From contig CBDCER010000002.1 of assembly GCA_965215855.1 (NCBI GenBank), forward strand, positions 682,001-746,000: a stretch of 64,000 nucleotides of DNA, in the 5' to 3' direction. The DNA is from J027 sp965215855 (GTDB taxonomy: Bacteria > Chloroflexota > Anaerolineae > Aggregatilineales > J027). Every line of letters starts with the position of its first letter. Within the stretch, counting starts at the first letter, position 1. The notes below the pieces were generated by a model. The model ran no database searches and was not told the DNA's origin. It saw only the letters and a list, made by a program, of their open reading frames with translations. Positions 1 to 7,895 of this stretch are shown here, in pieces. The position numbers and the translations under genes are program-made.

Positions 1-58
1 TAATTCCACTGGGAATACCCTCAACGAGATAAAGCGTTATTTTTCGTCCACGTGCCAC
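1..58 (-). CDS. N-terminus of GIY-YIG nuclease-like protein (partial)
   Basis: Only 19 codons are inside the window; the gene runs off its left edge. A GTG start at 58 has AAGGA nine bases upstream. The peptide reads VARGRKITLYLVEGIPSGI. A start of this kind (basic residues, then I-x-L-x-LV-x-G-x-P-x-GI) is what I know from a family of stand-alone GIY-YIG nuclease-domain proteins. The catalytic domain is not visible, so the call rests on the N-terminal pattern alone. The only ATG just upstream is in another frame and stops after 12 codons. Confidence 0.4.
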   Translation of the reverse strand, partial: MARGRKITLYLVEGIPSGI

Positions 59-149
59 TTTTCAGAATCCTTCATAATGTTGAATTAGCATAATGGTTCT
101 ACCGTTTCAACAGAATCGGGATATGGGGCGAATAGTCTCGCTCCATAAT

Positions 150-887
150 CTACAACTTCGTCTTGTGAAACAACCACCCCGGCGTATGAATAATCAGCTT
201 CATAATCGGCCACCAATACCAGGGCACATAAATCGTACTCTTGCCCTTCTTCATGCCCTGATAAATGGCCTTGCCCACCCGATGCGGACTGGCATACATA
301 AAATTCTTCTTCAAATGGGCCGTCATTGGTGTATCGACCAGCCCCGGCTTGATCGTCAGCACACTCACACCCGATTTCGATAACCGGTGACGTAAGCCTT
401 GCATGAACGTCGTCACGCCCGCTTTGGCCGTGCCATACACATAGTTGCTCATCCGACCCCGATCACCCGCCACCGACGAAATCACGGCAATGCAACCCCG
501 CCGCTGCTCTTCAAAATAATTCGCCAGCGGCGTTAGCAGCGCCACCACGCTCAGGAAATTAACATCCAGTTCCCACAGTGCCTTATCGACGTCCTGCTGG
601 CACACCTCTTGATCGCCCAGAGTACCATGTGCAATCAACACCGCGTCCAGCCCACCCAACACATCAAGCGCCGTGTCAATCATCGGCTGGATTTCGTCTT
701 TGCGTGTCACATCCAATTCATAGGTCGTGACCATCTTCGCACCCCGCGCCCGCAGATCATCCGCCACCACCACCAGTTGAGGATCTTCCAGGCTCACCAA
801 AAACATCTCGGCTCCATCCGCTGCAAAAAACCGCGCCGTCTCCTGAGCAATCGCCGATGTTGCGCCAACAATCAATAGTTTCAACAT
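150..887 (-). CDS. SDR-family oxidoreductase, DprE2-like
   Basis: A 245-residue short-chain dehydrogenase/reductase. The N-terminal nucleotide-binding turn reads VGATSAIA (residues 7-14), the serine strand is VISSVAG (about 134-140), and the catalytic pair lies in YGTAK (about 150-154). The start at 887 has AGGAAG seven bases upstream and lies three bases after the stop of the FAD oxidase, so the two are co-transcribed. In mycobacteria DprE2 reduces the keto intermediate made by DprE1 to complete 2'-epimerisation of decaprenyl-phosphoryl-ribose. The partner supports that general chemistry here, but the substrate in this organism is unknown and mycobacterial arabinan synthesis should not be assumed. 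Confidence 0.8.
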   Translation of the reverse strand: MLKLLIVGATSAIAQETARFFAADGAEMFLVSLEDPQLVVVADDLRARGAKMVTTYELDVTRKDEIQPMIDTALDVLGGLDAVLIAHGTLGDQEVCQQDVDKALWELDVNFLSVVALLTPLANYFEEQRRGCIAVISSVAGDRGRMSNYVYGTAKAGVTTFMQGLRHRLSKSGVSVLTIKPGLVDTPMTAHLKKNFMYASPHRVGKAIYQGMKKGKSTIYVPWYWWPIMKLIIHTPGWLFHKTKL

Positions 888-890
888 GGG

Positions 891-2225
891 TTATCTTCCT
901 GCCATTATGCGTCGCCAGAAACTCGACGAAAATCCTGGATCAATATACTGTGCAAATTCCTGCCAATTCGGATAACTGGCCTCAAACGTCTCAAAACTCA
1001 TGCGGGCATCTTTGGCCGGATACAACGCCCCGCCACTCTCCCGCACGACAGTGTCCAATTCCTCCAACAATTGCAGCGTCTTCTCGCCCTGATATGCAAA
1101 ATCTAGCGCCAGCGTCACACCTGGACGTGGAAACGACAGCATTCCCGGCGAACGCACCTCCCCAAACGTCTTGAAGACCACCAGCGGTGACCCTTGCCCT
1201 GATTGACCGATGCGCCGGATAATCTCCTTAATGGGATCCAGGCTGTCTTTATAGGGAACTACACACTGATACTGCAAAAAGCCGCGTTTGCCATAAACTC
1301 TGTTCCAATCATTTAACGCATCCAATGGATAAAAGAACGGGTCATAATGCACCACATTGCGGATAACCTTCGTCAACTGCGAGCGATAGTACACAGCATT
1401 AAAAGCCTTGACCGTCAAGGTATTGATGGCGAAATTTGGGAAATCTATCGGAATACTCAACAGCGGCTTGGCTTCTTTATACTGATTGCCACCCAGCGGT
1501 GGATCATGTGGATTGCCCCGCGTGAACAGCCCGCGCCCCATATTTTCACTCTGTGCCAGACAGTCAATCCAACTGACTGTATACCGATAGTCCTCCGACT
1601 CCGCCGTGACCTCGAAAAATTCATCCACATTCCGAAACCGGACACGCTCCATATCGAACAATGGGCTTAAAATCGGCTTCAGGGTAAACTCGACCCACAA
1701 AATAACACCCGTCAGTCCCAGCCCACCAATCGTTGCACGGTACATGCCTTCATTTTCCGTTGGCGAACACAGCATTCGGGTTCCATCCGAACGCAACAAC
1801 TCAAACTGTGTGACATGACAACCAAACGTTCCGTCACTATGATGGTTCTTACCATGCACATCATTGGCTATCGCCCCGCCCACCGACACAAACTTCGTGC
1901 CTGGCGTCACGGGCAAAAACCATCCCTGCGGCACAATCACGTCCAGGATTTCTGCCAACGTGATTCCCGCCTCGCAGCGCAAGACGCCATTCTCAGCATC
2001 AAACGCGATTAACTGCCGCAGACCCGTTACATCCAGCAACAATTCGCCATTATTCAGGCAACTGTCGCCATAACTGCGTCCAAAACCAAACGGTAAAATG
2101 GAATGTTCAAAAGAATCAAAGTCCGGGGTTTCATAGCGCCAATTCAGGTGTTCAATGCCCACATGCGTCGCCTGCGGATAGCGCCCCCAAGACTCGTAGC
2201 GTTTCGTAACTTCTGTAGAATTCAC
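891..2225 (-). CDS. FAD-linked oxidase, DprE1-like
   Basis: A 444-residue PCMH/VAO-type flavoprotein. The FAD-binding region contains GFGRSYGDSCLN (about 47-58), then TPGTKFVSVGGAIANDVHGK (about 107-126) and NHH. The HGKNH stretch matches the segment that contacts FAD in DprE1. The C-terminal half has the substrate-side domain, with GALYPAKDARM near the end. Length fits DprE1-type oxidases (about 450). Translation starts at a GTG with AGGA nine bases upstream. Expected reaction: oxidation of the 2'-hydroxyl of a polyprenyl-phosphate pentose (or related polyol) before the SDR partner re-reduces it. The true substrate is an open question. Confidence 0.82.
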   Translation of the reverse strand: MNSTEVTKRYESWGRYPQATHVGIEHLNWRYETPDFDSFEHSILPFGFGRSYGDSCLNNGELLLDVTGLRQLIAFDAENGVLRCEAGITLAEILDVIVPQGWFLPVTPGTKFVSVGGAIANDVHGKNHHSDGTFGCHVTQFELLRSDGTRMLCSPTENEGMYRATIGGLGLTGVILWVEFTLKPILSPLFDMERVRFRNVDEFFEVTAESEDYRYTVSWIDCLAQSENMGRGLFTRGNPHDPPLGGNQYKEAKPLLSIPIDFPNFAINTLTVKAFNAVYYRSQLTKVIRNVVHYDPFFYPLDALNDWNRVYGKRGFLQYQCVVPYKDSLDPIKEIIRRIGQSGQGSPLVVFKTFGEVRSPGMLSFPRPGVTLALDFAYQGEKTLQLLEELDTVVRESGGALYPAKDARMSFETFEASYPNWQEFAQYIDPGFSSSFWRRIMAGR

Positions 2226-2385
2226 TCAATTAATTCCTGAGATAAGTTGATCAGTATATGCCGCCAACGGTAAAACATCGCTGCTTGACAGAGATCGAAC
2301 CCGCCGCAGATCATGCCTCATACCACTTCAATAGCAGTGGATAGGCGGATTCTCGCTGTTTCAACCCACCTGCCCGCGATATGCG

Positions 2386-2414
2386 TTGAATTATAGCACG
2401 TTAGGTGCTATACT
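2386..2414 (+). promoter_or_regulatory. Sigma70-type promoter of the GCHII-PfkB/FRG operon
   Basis: TTGAAT (2386-2391), a 17-base spacer and TATACT (2409-2414). Transcription would begin near 2421, about 40 bases before the ATG at 2462, which has GGGAG seven bases upstream. This is one of the best-formed promoters in the window. It belongs to the interrupted operon rather than to the insertion sequences. Confidence 0.65.
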
Positions 2415-2519
2415 CAAGCTGCACCTTAATGGATAATAACTCGCTAATAGGGAGTGAGCCTATGACGCGCATACCTTTGCTTCATTTACTTGCCGACGGA
2501 ACTTTGCCTAGCATATATG

Positions 2520-3453
2520 GAACTGATTCAAACTTTTGCAGCAAAAACATGACGCAGATTGATCATCGCAAAAACGATACAATGGGCGCCAAAGAAATAG
2601 GCATCTTTGCGGTCAAAACGCACCAATAAGGCTCTAAACTTGTCAACCCAGGCAAACGACCGCTCATTGGTAAAACGGCGCTTATAGATGTCAGGATTGA
2701 ACAGGCGTTTACGACCGCGTTTCGGGCGCTTGCGATTACGCTTATTTTCAGCAATATTGGGCACCAAGCCATGGTTGAAACAGACTTTGCGAGCGGCTTT
2801 GGTGTCGAAGGCACGATCGGCATTGAAGTACGCGCCTTGGATGGATAACCCCAGGCGTTTGATGGCTTTGAAGATGGACTGCAAAGTGGCTTTGAGATTG
2901 AAAGCGTCATTGTGATTACCCGCTATCAAAGGCGTAGAAGCCACAATGTAGCCCTGGGCATCTGTCAAGGGGAGAATATTCGTTGTTTTGGCACGTTTGC
3001 GCCCTTGATAGGCCACCGATTCACCCCCTTTCTTCGCAATTGCATGGGTACCATCCAAGTTGATTTCAGATAAATTCAACTCAGCTTGGATGGTTTTGAT
3101 ACTCGCTTGCCACACCCGCTCCAAACTCCCATCTTGGCTCCATTTGCGGTAGTGATAATACACGGCCTGCCAACTGATCTCTTTTTTCGTCGCATCGGTA
3201 GGATCCGCCTCTACGGGCAATTGATTCCACTGACACCCAGTATGTAAGCGATACAAAATGTAGTTGAACACCTTGTACAGCGGTATTTGGCATTCATACC
3301 CGCGTTGGGCTGTGCTTACTTGCGGTCGTATATGTTCATCGAACTGTTTTTCTGTTACTCTCGTTGGGATAGTGCTCATGGTGTTTGACCTTTGCTGTGG
3401 TTTTTCACTCATGATGCACTTTTTTCCCTATTTTGATAAGTTTGAATCAGTTC
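2520..3453. mobile_element. IS5-family insertion sequence, copy 1 (934 bp)
   Basis: Perfect 16-bp terminal inverted repeats GAACTGATTCAAACTT at 2520-2535 and its complement at 3438-3453 bound a single transposase gene. The 3-bp direct repeat ATG flanks it (2517-2519 and 3454-3456). Removing the element and one ATG restores the GCHII frame exactly, which independently fixes both ends. Confidence 0.9.
2528..3379 (-). CDS. IS5-family transposase
   Basis: A DDE transposase of 283 residues from the preferred ATG at 3379, which has AAGG nine bases upstream; an in-frame ATG at 3412 lacks a ribosome site. Acidic residues of the DDE triad are visible as NLDGTHA, FNADRAFD and the final glutamate in NERSFAWVDKF. 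The N-terminal region (RPQVSTAQRG, GCQWNQLP, YYHYRKW) is typical of the IS5 DUF4096-type start. It appears complete in one frame and is probably functional. Confidence 0.9.
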   Translation of the reverse strand: MSTIPTRVTEKQFDEHIRPQVSTAQRGYECQIPLYKVFNYILYRLHTGCQWNQLPVEADPTDATKKEISWQAVYYHYRKWSQDGSLERVWQASIKTIQAELNLSEINLDGTHAIAKKGGESVAYQGRKRAKTTNILPLTDAQGYIVASTPLIAGNHNDAFNLKATLQSIFKAIKRLGLSIQGAYFNADRAFDTKAARKVCFNHGLVPNIAENKRNRKRPKRGRKRLFNPDIYKRRFTNERSFAWVDKFRALLVRFDRKDAYFFGAHCIVFAMINLRHVFAAKV

Positions 3454-3456
3454 ATG

Positions 3457-4330
3457 GTGATTTTACAGCGTATGTCTTTTCAGATGGTAAGGATCAGGCA
3501 GTTGTTGTAACAAAAGGTGATATTAAGGACAATGTCTTGTGCAGGATCCAATCGGAATGTATCTCTTCGCATGTTTTTTTTGGTAAGACGTGTGATTGTC
3601 GAGAACAGATGGCAGGGTCTCTCCAACTTATAGCAGATGAAGGGTCAGGTATTGCAATATATTTGCACGGCGAAGGGCGGGGAAACGGTGCTGCCGCACA
3701 CATAGCTACACTAGATCTCAGATTTAAGTATGGACACTCTCAAAGCGATGCATATATAGAACGTGGATTTGCTGCAGATGCAAGAGATTTTGGAATATCG
3801 GCAAAAGTATTGGAGTATTTTGGTGTTAAGTCGGTTCGTCTTATTACACTTAATAAAGATAAGATAGACGCTTTGGAGAAATGGAATATAGACATTACCA
3901 CAGTCTATTACTCTGGTAAAGTGATTTTTCTAGGCGAGACAGCAAATAATGTCGCTGCAGCAGTAAAGGATGGATCTGCACAGTCTCCCATCCCTATGCC
4001 TAACGAGAGTAGGCGTGTGTTGGTTCTTGGTGATTTGAATGTTGATTATTTGATGAATTATCTCGAGATTAAGGGAGGAGTTATCACAAATAAGCCTAAG
4101 CCCAAAATTGGGGGAACAGGTATTAACGCTGCCCAAGCGTTTTATGAAGAAGATTTAGTTCCTATTTTGTTTGGAAAAGTTGGAAATGATCAAGAAGGAA
4201 GACTCATTATCCAAGATCTGCGAGGACGGGATTTCTATTCACTTCTAGGCTCTCATCCTACAATGCCAACGGGTAGTTGCCAGATTACATTCTTTCCTGA
4301 CAATCATCGTTGGCTTATGCAGGACACTGA
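3457..4330 (+). pseudogene. Central segment of the GCHII-PfkB fusion gene
   Basis: This stretch carries nearly all of the GCHII-like domain and the N-terminal half of the PfkB kinase. It is open from 3264, but the first part of that frame is read from inside IS copy 1, and after 4330 it continues into IS copy 2, so it cannot encode the original protein. Readable landmarks are AYVFSDGKDQ, the zinc cysteines, RFKYGHSQ, GVKSVRLITLNKDK (end of GCHII) and RVLVLGDLNVDYL (start of PfkB). Confidence 0.85.
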
Positions 4331-5186
4331 GAAGCCATTTGAAAAGTCAGTCAATCAGGATCATCTTTGGCTAAACGTCTGAGCATGAGATGCACCATTG
4401 CGGCATAAATCATGGCCTCTGAAGAGTGAACCCAGTATTCATAGTCCTTGCTCAACCGGCGATAAGTGTTGAGCCATGCCAGGGTACGCTCGACCACCCA
4501 GCGACGCGGAATGACCTGGAAGCCGGGGTGGGCAGATAATCGGGTCGTAATCTCGACATCAACGCCATGTTCAGCAGCTTGATCGACAAATGTGCCACTA
4601 TAGGTACCATCGGCCCATAACTTCTTCAGACGCGGAAATCGGCGCTTCAGGCCAGACAATAGCCACGTACCGACAGTGCCATCATGACAATTGGCCTCGG
4701 TTACCAACACTTTGAGTACAAAACCCTCTGTATCGACGACGATATGGCGTTTGCGCCCCTTGACTTTCTTGCCACCATCATAGCCTCTTAACCCCCTTTT
4801 TCAGTCGTTTTGACCGATTGACTGTCGATGCTCCCAGCACTGGGTGTTGCTGCCCGGCCTAACTTCTCGCGTAGTTGCTCGCGCAACTGATCGTTCATCC
4901 ACTGCCATGTTCCATCTTTCCGCCATGTGTTGTAATAATCGTATACCGTGCCTTTGGGTGGGAGATCATGGGGCAGTATGTCCCATTGGCAGCCGCTTTT
5001 CAATACATAGAAAATCCCATTCATGATTTCCCGCATATCGACCTCGCGTGGTCGCCCGCCTTCCTTTTCCGGAGGAATCAGCGGTTCCAGGATTTCCCAT
5101 TCCTTGTCTTTCAGATCACTTGGGTATGATTTTCTTGTCTCCATACCTCCAGTTTACTATCGACTTGGGACTTTTCAAATGGCCTC
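4331..5186. mobile_element. IS5-family (IS427-type) insertion sequence, copy 2 (856 bp)
   Basis: Terminal repeats match at 17 of 18 positions: GAAGCCATTTGAAAAGTC at 4331-4348 and GAGGCCATTTGAAAAGTC read inward from 5186. The 3-bp duplication TGA flanks it (4328-4330 and 5187-5189). Excision restores ...DTENANDYD... in the PfkB domain in frame. It is a different element from copy 1, with a two-frame transposase. Confidence 0.9.
4351..5144 (-). CDS. IS5-family transposase in two overlapping frames (frameshift)
   Basis: The upstream frame (5144-4788, 118 residues, METRKSYPSDLKDKEWEILE...) ends SVKTTEKGG. The downstream frame continues RGYDGGKKVKGRKRHIVVDT and runs to 4351, ending MLRRLAKDDPD. 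The frames meet at A5G5 (bases 4792-4801 on the complementary strand), where a -1 slip joins them into one DDE transposase. DDE landmarks: SIDSQSVK in the first frame, KKLWADGTYSG and VVERTLAWLN in the second. Two-frame organisation with slippage on an A/G run is known in IS5 relatives, so this is probably programmed rather than decayed. Confidence 0.82.
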
Positions 5187-5189
5187 TGA

Positions 5190-5685
5190 AAACGCCAATG
5201 ATTACGATCTGAAAAATCTAGAACAAGCGTTGGCATTGTCTAACTTTGGTGGTAACGATATAGTGTTTGTCGTTACACACGCTTTGTTTAGGAATGATAT
5301 TGATCATAGTATGCGTATGTTCGAGATTTTGCGTACAAGTGGAGCAAAAATAGTCGTAGACATCGTTCCGCACACGCTTTATCAAACCATTAACCTTAGC
5401 GAATTGAACAAGGTGCTGGGCGAAGGAGTAGCCGTCATTATAGGTGAATATCCCACATTTATGGAGTTTCTTGGGCGACGCACACCTGCTGCAATCGTAA
5501 TAAGATATGGCGTTGGCAACATATCAATGCAAACTGTGTGTTCATACGATGGGAAGGATTATGAATTTATTGAATTTCATAGGGACACGGGTTATGAGCA
5601 CGCTTCTGACGAAATGAAAATAGGCTTTGGAGATAGATTAACCGCTGAACTGGTTAGGACACTAAGTGACAGAGAATATCTGTGA
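5190..5685 (+). pseudogene. 3' segment of the GCHII-PfkB fusion gene
   Basis: This is the C-terminal half of the PfkB kinase: NDIVFVVTHALF, VDIVPHTLY, IIGEYPTFMEFLG and the anion-hole region KIGFGDRLTAELV. It is cut from its own start by IS copy 2; the open frame upstream of 5190 reads the IS backwards. It ends TGA at 5683-5685, overlapping the GTG start of the FRG gene at 5682, a sign of translational coupling in the intact operon. Confidence 0.85.
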
Positions 5686-5968
5686 TTGATTTTAAGAACT
5701 TCAGGGATCAAATCTCCCAAATTTCGTATGGAGAGTGGGTATTTAGAGGTCAGTCTGACCCGGCGTGGGGTTTGAAAAGCAGTTTCCACAGATTTTGCGC
5801 TAAACATAGTATCGATTGTTCAATTGAGAATACTTTTGTGCCGATGTTAAACAAATTCATTGCATCAGGATCGGAACTTCTTTTTATACAAACAACCCTG
5901 CCCGAACATATGTTCCATAAAAAGCCAGTCGTCTTAAAATAGATCATGGCGAATGGAGGAAATATGTC

Positions 5969-6050
5969 TGTAGGGACAACCCCACGTGGTTGTCCGTCGC
6001 GTGAATAGACGGTTTTTGGGAGCGGACAGGCACGTGGGCCTGTCCCTACA
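5969..6050. repeat. Dispersed palindromic repeat, family A
   Basis: The unit opens TGTAGGGACA and closes TGTCCCTACA, with two internal hairpins (GGACAACC/GGTTGTCC type on the left, GGACAGGC/GCCTGTCC on the right). A related unit lies at 58653-58746. It is noncoding and resembles the short mobile palindromes common between genes in this phylum. Confidence 0.65.
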
Positions 6051-6335
6051 ATCCGACCCCGAACAAATGTGCGTTAAGACCCCAACGAAACCTTAAGCAA
6101 AGCTAAAGCCGTTTTTGGGCTATTTCCGAACATGTGTTCTGCAGTATGGATTGCAGGTATGGGCAAGGTAGGGTACTTTTAATAGACCACCCTGTTTTTT
6201 AAGGGTACCCCCCCGGTCCCATAAGAGTTCGCAGCTCAGGGGCCGAGGGGCTCTCAAAATCGTAGAGAGATCACTCTCTCTGCCTTTGATTATACCCCAA
6301 AAATCGCAGCGTGGCATGGGCGCGCATTCTATCAC

Positions 6336-7704
6336 GTAAAATGTTACCGGGGGTGTATGGTTCTTTCAAATGATAATGTTACCGAGGGAACCATGTCCAG
6401 CGACGAGAGAATGACGATAAATGAGCGACGGAAATTGCTGAAAAAGATGCAAAAACGGTACAAAGCAGGAGACCGACAGGAGAAGCAACGCTTGTTGGAC
6501 GAAATGGAAGCACTCACCGAGTTGCATCGCAAAAGCCTGATCCGGTTGATGAATAGCGACTTGGGTCGGCAGCCACGACAACGGCAGCGGGGGCGAACGT
6601 ATGGACCGGAAGTGGCGAGTGCGCTGGGGGTGATTGCGATGAGCCTAGATTATGTGTGTGCGGAACGCTTGCAACCAAATCTGGTGGTAATGGCGGAGCA
6701 TCTGGTGCGGCATGGCGAGCTGACAACGACACCCGACCTGCTGGAACAGCTGGGCAAGATCAGTGTATCAACTGTGCGACGCCTTTTGGATGAGCAGCAT
6801 CAGCATGAGGACCGGGTACGATTGCCCCAGCGCCGCGCCGCGCGAGCGAACCGACTGCGTCGCGAGATCCCCGCCGAGCGTATTCCCTGGGATGAGACCG
6901 AACCAGGACACTTTGAGGTTGATCTGGTTCACCACTGTGGCGTGTCGGCGTCCGGCAACTATGTGCATACGCTCCAGATGATTGATGTAGCAACGGGTTG
7001 GAGTGAACGCGTGGCGGTGTTAGGCCGGAGCTATCGGGTCATGCGGGATGGCTTCGAACGTATACTGGCTCGCTTGCCGTTTGATGTGCGTGAAATTCAT
7101 CCTGACAACGGGAGCGAGTTCCTCAATGACCACTTGGTCCGCTTCTGGAAAGATGCTGTTCAAGGTGTGCATTTGTCGCGTAGTCGTCCCTGGCAAAAAA
7201 ATGACAACCGCTTTGTCGAGCAGAAGAATGATACCTTAGTACGGGCCTTTCTGGGCTATGACCGCCTGGACACGATTGCCCAGACCATCATGCTCAACGA
7301 TCTGTATGACAAGATGTGGCTGTACTACAATGGCTTTCAACCCGTCATGCGTCTGGCCGAGAAAACGGTGGTTCCTGCCCAACGCCGACGCGGTTCGTCC
7401 ATCAAACGTCGTTTTGATCAGGCGCGGACACCCTTTGACCGCCTGTGTGATACTGATGCTCTGTCGCCTGACCAACAAGCTGCTTTTGCCAACCTACGGC
7501 TAGCCACTAATCCAGTTCAATTGCGCCAAGACATTTACGCGCAACTGCACAATCTGTTTAGCCTTCCACTGGCTGAACCTGACACGACCCAGGATGTATT
7601 CCTAACTTTATTCAATCCACCCCAAATATTGAAAGGAGAAGCGGACACTCCAGTAACATTTTCAAATGAAAGAACCATGCCTGTTCGCTAACATTTTCAT
7701 TTGA
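6336..7704. mobile_element. IS1202/ISNCY-like insertion sequence
   Basis: Both ends carry a two-part inverted repeat: an outer AAAATGTTA and an inner block reading ATGGTTCTTTCAAATGATAA on the left and ATGGTTCTTTCATTTGAAAA on the right (inverted), each followed by TGTTAC. One long transposase gene fills the interior. Exact outer borders are uncertain by about 10 bases and no clear target duplication was found, perhaps because later insertions altered the flanks. Confidence 0.65.
6393..7691 (+). CDS. Integrase-catalytic-core (rve) transposase, ISNCY/IS1202-like
   Basis: About 432 residues from the ATG at 6393 (GAGG five bases upstream); the frame is open from 6357 within the terminal repeat. 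An N-terminal helix-turn-helix region (RRKLLKKMQKRYKAGDRQEK) is followed by a retroviral-integrase-type core: the first Asp in GHFEVDLVHH, the second in REIHPDNGSEF, and the Glu in NRFVEQKNDTLVR. The spacing and the phrase DVATGWSE are characteristic of ISNCY-type rve transposases. It appears intact. Confidence 0.85.
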   Translation: MSSDERMTINERRKLLKKMQKRYKAGDRQEKQRLLDEMEALTELHRKSLIRLMNSDLGRQPRQRQRGRTYGPEVASALGVIAMSLDYVCAERLQPNLVVMAEHLVRHGELTTTPDLLEQLGKISVSTVRRLLDEQHQHEDRVRLPQRRAARANRLRREIPAERIPWDETEPGHFEVDLVHHCGVSASGNYVHTLQMIDVATGWSERVAVLGRSYRVMRDGFERILARLPFDVREIHPDNGSEFLNDHLVRFWKDAVQGVHLSRSRPWQKNDNRFVEQKNDTLVRAFLGYDRLDTIAQTIMLNDLYDKMWLYYNGFQPVMRLAEKTVVPAQRRRGSSIKRRFDQARTPFDRLCDTDALSPDQQAAFANLRLATNPVQLRQDIYAQLHNLFSLPLAEPDTTQDVFLTLFNPPQILKGEADTPVTFSNERTMPVR

Positions 7705-7712
7705 CTTGACAG

Positions 7713-7890
7713 GGGGCGCGTAGAGCCTCAGTTTTCTTTAGCGGGATGTTAACCGCTCTTTTCAAGTCTAGGTTCGGCTTTAATCGAAGCCACGCGCAGC
7801 ACCTCGATGCTCTCAAAAAGATCGGCCACTCCGTAGGGAGAAGGCATCGCCGAAGCGCCCATTTCGTTTAAGACGTGGCAGAAAGGAACT
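7713..7890 (+). ncRNA. Hairpin-rich leader of the IS110 gene, candidate bridge RNA
   Basis: The 180 bases before the IS110 transposase hold no gene but several short hairpins: AGCGG...CCGCT (near 7740), GGCTT...AAGCC (near 7780) and AGCA...TGCT (near 7800). In IS110-group elements the guide (bridge) RNA is encoded in this position, and its length is right. The call rests on position and foldability only, without covariance or expression evidence. Confidence 0.3.
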
Positions 7891-7895
7891 GAATA

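Larger units (their letters stand above)
2462..5685 (+). pseudogene. GTP cyclohydrolase II-PfkB kinase fusion, interrupted by two IS elements
   Basis: Three coding segments (2462-2519, 3457-4330, 5190-5685) join into one 1428-base frame of 475 residues once the two IS copies and one copy of each 3-base target duplication are removed. Residues 1-170 are GCHII (RibA)-like: the zinc motif C-x10-C-x-C is intact (SEC...TCDC), followed by YLHGEGRG in place of RibA's YLRQEGRG. Residues about 185-470 are a PfkB-family sugar/nucleoside kinase with the GGTGINAA substrate loop and a C-terminal GFGDR in place of the usual GAGD, so the catalytic Asp is kept. The natural stop overlaps the GTG start of the FRG gene (GTGA). 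AT-rich codon use differs from the flanking genes, suggesting transfer. Product unknown; the joined domains suggest a GTP-derived, phosphorylated pyrimidine or pterin-like metabolite (inference). Confidence 0.8.

Noticed and set aside
2226..2385. Possible tRNA (a TCGAACC string near 2290)
   Set aside because: No cloverleaf can be drawn around it and no acceptor stem was found.
2405..2629. Plus-strand open frame across the left end of IS copy 1
   Set aside because: It is out of frame with the GCHII gene and reads the IS end; the real start is the ATG at 2462.
6340..7720. Long target duplication around the IS1202-like element
   Set aside because: GGGCGCG occurs on both sides, but similarity ends after seven bases and the positions relative to the ends do not agree.
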